From contig QEYB01000338.1 in assembly GCA_017562135.1 (NCBI GenBank), positions 124,001 to 188,000 on the forward strand: 64,000 nucleotides of DNA. Reading direction: 5' to 3'. Below, piece by piece: positions 59,501 to 64,000 of this stretch. The stretch comes from Dipylidium caninum (Eukaryota > Platyhelminthes > Cestoda > Cyclophyllidea > Dipylidiidae). The translations under genes were made by a program, and so were the position numbers. How positions within the stretch are numbered: the first letter of the stretch is position 1; the number at the start of each line of letters is the position of its first letter. The notes below the pieces were generated by a model. That model saw only the letters and a program-made list of their open reading frames with translations, had not been told where the DNA came from and ran no database searches.

Positions 59501-62500
59501 CAGTAGGAGGGCGCGTGTGTCCTTATCCCCGAGGGGAATTATAAGGAAATGGCAAGAGGTAACTTTGAGGACAACCCACAGGCCATGGGAATACGCCACG
59601 TTCTTCTTTTCACTATCAACTGACCTTAAATCAGTCCTCATATGATGAAACGTATCAAGAATTCACGAGGCTGTTAAGTTTTATTTGCTTCACTGGTCTG
59701 TGCAAATATGCTCAATAAATGAATTTGACGAGTTCTGTTGGCGTAGTGGGGAAGAAAGAGGTTACTTCGAAGGAGCTTAATGTCGTTGGATTATGGCACA
59801 CGGAGTGAGCACACTGGCTGCTGTGAATACAATGGATGTGGAGCGCCATGAAAATTAATGGCATGCGGGCAGAATTCCACGTGGAATTCACATAAAATCT
59901 TTTGCCTTCGTGTCCTAAGAAAATGGTTAAGAAATAGGGGTTGGTGGTGGATAAAGCCACTTTCGACCTACAGTCCTTTGTGGTGTTGTATTGTGAACAA
60001 GAGGCAATGATATCCATCACACCGTGCAGTTGTAACGGATTTTGGAACGACCAACTCTTGAATAAAGTCCTGACTGCTGATTGCCCCTAACTGCCCCTTG
60101 ATTGAAAGGCTCTACACAAATTCTACAAAATCAGGCAATATTAAAGAAGCGGATGGAAATTTGTATCGAAGGGTTGATGAGGTGAGTAGGCGAAAGTACC
60201 CTGTCAGGAAAGTGTCAATCACACTTCCTTCCCTATCGTAATCGTAAAGGCAATTAAGGAGATAACGAAATTTCTCCCCTTAACTCCTGCTCTAACTGGG
60301 TAATTCCTCTGCCATAATACGATCCGAGGTGTAAACTTTCCTCACTCATCTGAGTCATGAGAGGCGGGCTAGTCGCCGAAGCTCGTTGATACAGGCTAAC
60401 GACGCACTAAGACAACTGCGCACCTTTTTTTAGGTGTCGCCATGGTCAAAAAGCCATAGCAACGACTATCGGGGTGTTAAAACCACCACCAACGTACGTT
60501 AAAACATGATCAAGTGGCGGCGTTGTTCAGCCAATGAAGGCTTTTTATGAGGTATAACGTTGAGGCGCAATCATGACTGAAAAGGATTTATGTAGTAAGT
60601 CTATGACGGAAGCAAGCTCGTAGAATGATTAACTGAAAGAATGCAAAACCTTAGCTGCCATGGTGCGTTACTCTAACAAAATCCTAGCATTAGAGGCAAA
60701 TAATGTTATTGTTAATGCCTGAAAACTCGTTAAAATCACCGATTTATAGGCCCTTCATGCTAAAATAACGGGAGAATTCACACTGTGAGTCATGGAGACG
60801 AATAAAAATTATCAACAGAAGGGGAAATCGGCAATTCGAACCTCTTATTTAGACTGTGAATAAACAAACCTCCTGGTTGACGTTCCCAGGTTACTTTGGG
60901 CTGCAATGAGAATGGAAATGTGTTTATTCATGGTACTAAATGCCCACAGACCTACTTTCCCACCTATTTCACGGGTGCATCAGTCTTAAACTAACATTTT
61001 TGTACCGTTAGCATATTTATTACAGAGATAAACATGACAATGCGCTGTTATATCATTTGACGGTGTCTTCGATTAGCCTCAGTACAAAAAAATGATTTCA
61101 CTGACTCTTCATGAGAGCGAAAGCGTTTTAATTAATTCCGATTATTTCTTGACGCGGTGGAGGTAGACTTAATTTTTGTCTGGAAAAAATCTGAGCAGAA
61201 TAGAGAAGACTTTGAGCAGTTTTCGAAACATACTTTACAAGGTGTCTAAATGAGATAACAATATTAAATTTACGTAAGCTTTAAATAAAAGAGTGAATGG
61301 TGAGGCAACAGATGTTAGTTCCCGGGTTTACTAAAAATCCATTAATTAATCGACCGAACAGTCAAATAATCAATTCCTCCCCTTGCCAATTAATAGGGGA
61401 AATTCTCCCTCCAACCATGTATGCGTTCGCTGTCCAGATTGCCAAAACGTTAAGTTTCACTAACATATTTCTGCTTTCAAACTTTTTGATTTGCGTCTCG
61501 GAGCCAATGATCCGATTACTGAACAGCCAGGCTTAATAGGCGACAAATTTCCTGTCCCAGGCATCACGGACGGCTAAGTAATGGCGTGAATGCCCACGTG
61601 TTGAATGTTGGTTCTCTTATTACATGCACATACTTACATCCACGGCGGGCATGATGCATATTTGTGGCAATTGTTTCATCATTGCTCCACCCTTTCACTG
61701 GTCCCCAGCCCAATGGAGGGAGATCCCCTTCCGATAGTGTCAGATATTGTGTTACTCTCGGGTTAAGGTTACTAACGCAGTGTTCTAGTTAGTTGGGCCG
61801 TTGAGAGCACCAGTGTCATAAGGGACTTGGTTACTCAATTGTCAAAGGCCTATTTTGACAATTACTAATAGCGGTATGACGAAAAGTTCGGTTTACAAAT
61901 TAACCGACAGAGATTCACTTCTTCCCTTATTCTTCCGTTGCGCGAATCGTGATATCATAGGGGAGCATAAGCACAATAAACTCACAGGAGATGACCAAAT
62001 TGAAACTCATATTGAGATTCTGGTCGTGTAAAAATCATACTACAACAGGATTGTTTTTTCTTTTTGCATTTTGATTTTTTTTGATTATAAGGTTTGTAAA
62101 GATATGAGATAAATTTTAAACAGATTAGTACCGTCATACCGATAGGAAAGGGTTATGCCGTAATGACTGTAATTTATACGAAAGTAATTATAATGGTCGG
62201 GTAACCAAACTAAACCGTTGAAATTAGAAGAAAAAGGACATGTTCCGCAAAATACACAGGGAACGGAGAAAGGTAAACGAAGGCTTTGGACGACGAGTGT
62301 GATAAGTAAAATCGTCTGGGGCAATTTAAGTGAGTCGGACTTGAGGAAATTAAGTCACCAGCATCTCCTTAATCCATATTTATAGTACGCTACCCAATTC
62401 CCGAAAGGGGAATAGTTTTGATAGAAGTTTAAACATTTGGTAAAACATTGGCGAGACGTACAAATTGTTCTGCGGGAAAGACCAGAGTTAGAGTTGTTGA

Positions 62501-64000
62501 ATTCAAATTACTTTAAGTCAATTACATCCTCACTTACTTTCAAAGTCCTGATTTTTTGGAGCCATTTTTTTCTTCCAACCAAGTGGATTGAGTTATCAAA
62601 CTAAGGCAGAGTTTATGTCCCTTTCAAGAAATGTAAGACTTCTCGAAAGCTCGGATTCTGTGATGTTACTGCTATTTCGTTCACAAGCAGAAATAATTTC
62701 TTTTGGGTAATTAGATGCAAATAGAGAATTGATATGAATACACAAATATAATAAGCGATTAAACTACTTATATATAATAAGTAGGTCAAGGCGTAGATGA
62801 ACCGTTGCACGAGATGAGTGGGTGAACGGGTGATTGATCGATGTACTTGTGAAAACAGTGATTGGTGGACAAATAAAGAAAATGGTGAGACCCGTTTTCG
62901 CACGCAGTAAATTAAGATAAATCACATAGAGAATGTAAACACTTGTAATTTATTGCGAAGGATCTGAATTATTCCCGGGTTCCTCAACTTTAAATTTAGG
63001 CTGGAATAAAGCCCCTAATTTAGATTGTCCTATATTTAAGGGTTTAAAAGATCAGATTACTGTAGCATTACGACAGATCTTTGACATCCTTACTTCATCA
63101 GCTCATTTATAATTGTGAAGGCGTTACACCTATCTTTGACGAATGCATTTTTCACCCTCTAATTTAGTTTGCAACTACTGGCAAGGTAATGTCTCCAATT
63201 GCAAATGAACATGTAAACAAAGAATTGCAAAAAGTTGGATTTAAAAATTTCCTCCAATCGCGGCCCCTTTTAGTGGGACTTTTAGCTGTCTGCATCAACT
63301 TTTATTATCAGCGGAGATAATGTGTCTTGTGCTTAAAGTATTTGAATATTATCATTTAGGCTCCTTAATGTAAGTTTATGCCCGTGTTAATTGGGAGGCG
63401 AAAATACTATCAAATGTAGGTATACGTAAATGGGGCAGGATAAGTGACATCTAGTTGTTATAAATTTCCTTTGTGCACACAATCCTGTTGACGAACGCAG
63501 CAATTTAAATCATTGATTGAATGTTGTTAAATTAAAGCTGATGTTTTTCACTCAGCAACCGCTACTTTCGTTTACCGGTTTGATGCTCAAGTAAAGCCAA
63601 TGCAAAAAGCCAAGTATGCCAGAAATGTTTCTTTAACGATGGAGTGCATCAAGTCAAGTAATAGTAAATCAGGATTTTCTGAGTATCTTGACTTCTCGTG
63701 GTCTATGAAAGCCTGAGAAAATCAAGACAGTTTGAGGTTAAATAAAACATTTCATTTCCAAGGTTGAGACATTTACAACCAGTTCCAATCGGTTCTGTTT
63801 AAGATAATGGCTAAAGGTGTTTCGGTGCTCACGAGGAAAGTGTCTTTAGGTAGGGATTAAGAGGACTCGGTGTGAAAGAAAGGGCGAATTCACCTTGTGC
63901 GGAGAGCGCAAAACACCCCTGAATGCATAAACAGTAATTGGCCCAATTGGGCGCCCAGAGAGGGCACGTGCGTGGACGCGCGCACACCCGCTGTGTGTGC
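53530..64000. other. Gene-poor right flank
   Basis: About 10.5 kb with no recognised coding block on either strand. Visible features are a purine-rich run around 54345-54390, a GC-rich patch around 58225-58350 and a GC-rich, GT/GC-alternating patch at 63940-64000. The longest frames (56060-56413 minus, 58099-58437 minus, 59712-60020 minus) show no domain or codon pattern supporting a gene. Distal exons of genes beyond the window cannot be excluded. Confidence 0.4.

Overview
This is eukaryotic nuclear DNA. It is AT-leaning with intron-containing genes on both strands, no operons and no ribosome-binding sites. Seven animal genes can be rebuilt exon by exon. Several introns are only 24-45 nt long, next to others of 0.4-4 kb. 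That mixture, the divergent but collinear animal proteins, and a spliced-leader-type acceptor touching one start codon suggest a parasitic flatworm, most likely a tapeworm. This placement is inference; nothing in the window names the species.

Layout. 1-3.6 kb: nothing supported. 3.6-8.6 kb (+): PNISR-like SR-related nuclear protein, nine exons. 9.6-13.1 kb (-): bestrophin chloride channel. 14.4-15.4 kb (+): phospholipid phosphatase built almost wholly of mini-introns. 16.7-17.8 kb (-): MPHOSPH6, a nuclear exosome cofactor. 18.1-22.1 kb (+): HMG-CoA synthase, head-to-head with MPHOSPH6. 23.3-33.0 kb: an unrecognised cysteine-rich membrane-protein gene split by a ~9 kb element with ~2 kb inverted arms, which itself carries a degenerate mariner transposase. 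33.3-33.7 kb (-): small intronless basic protein, perhaps cell-cycle related. 40.7-44.2 kb (-): WAVE/SCAR actin regulator. 46.5-51.8 kb (-): CIP/KIP-type CDK inhibitor with a 4 kb first intron. 52.5-53.5 kb: an inverted pair of related, broken gene-like segments. 53.5-64 kb: no gene recognised.

The genes do not form a pathway. They are a mixed set of housekeeping and signalling genes: RNA processing (PNISR, MPHOSPH6), lipid and isoprenoid metabolism (PLPP, HMGCS), an ion channel (BEST), actin nucleation (WAVE) and cell-cycle braking (CDKN1-like). Recurrent regulatory themes are opposed CCAAT boxes upstream of several genes, one divergent promoter, and a palindromic poly(A) signal between convergent genes.

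The most unusual region is 23.3-33.0 kb. The large inverted-repeat element appears to have landed at the 3' splice site of an ancestral 53-nt intron, so that the duplicated target includes the acceptor. All exon boundaries were placed by eye from GT/AG sites, phase and family similarity; no alignment software or transcript data were used.
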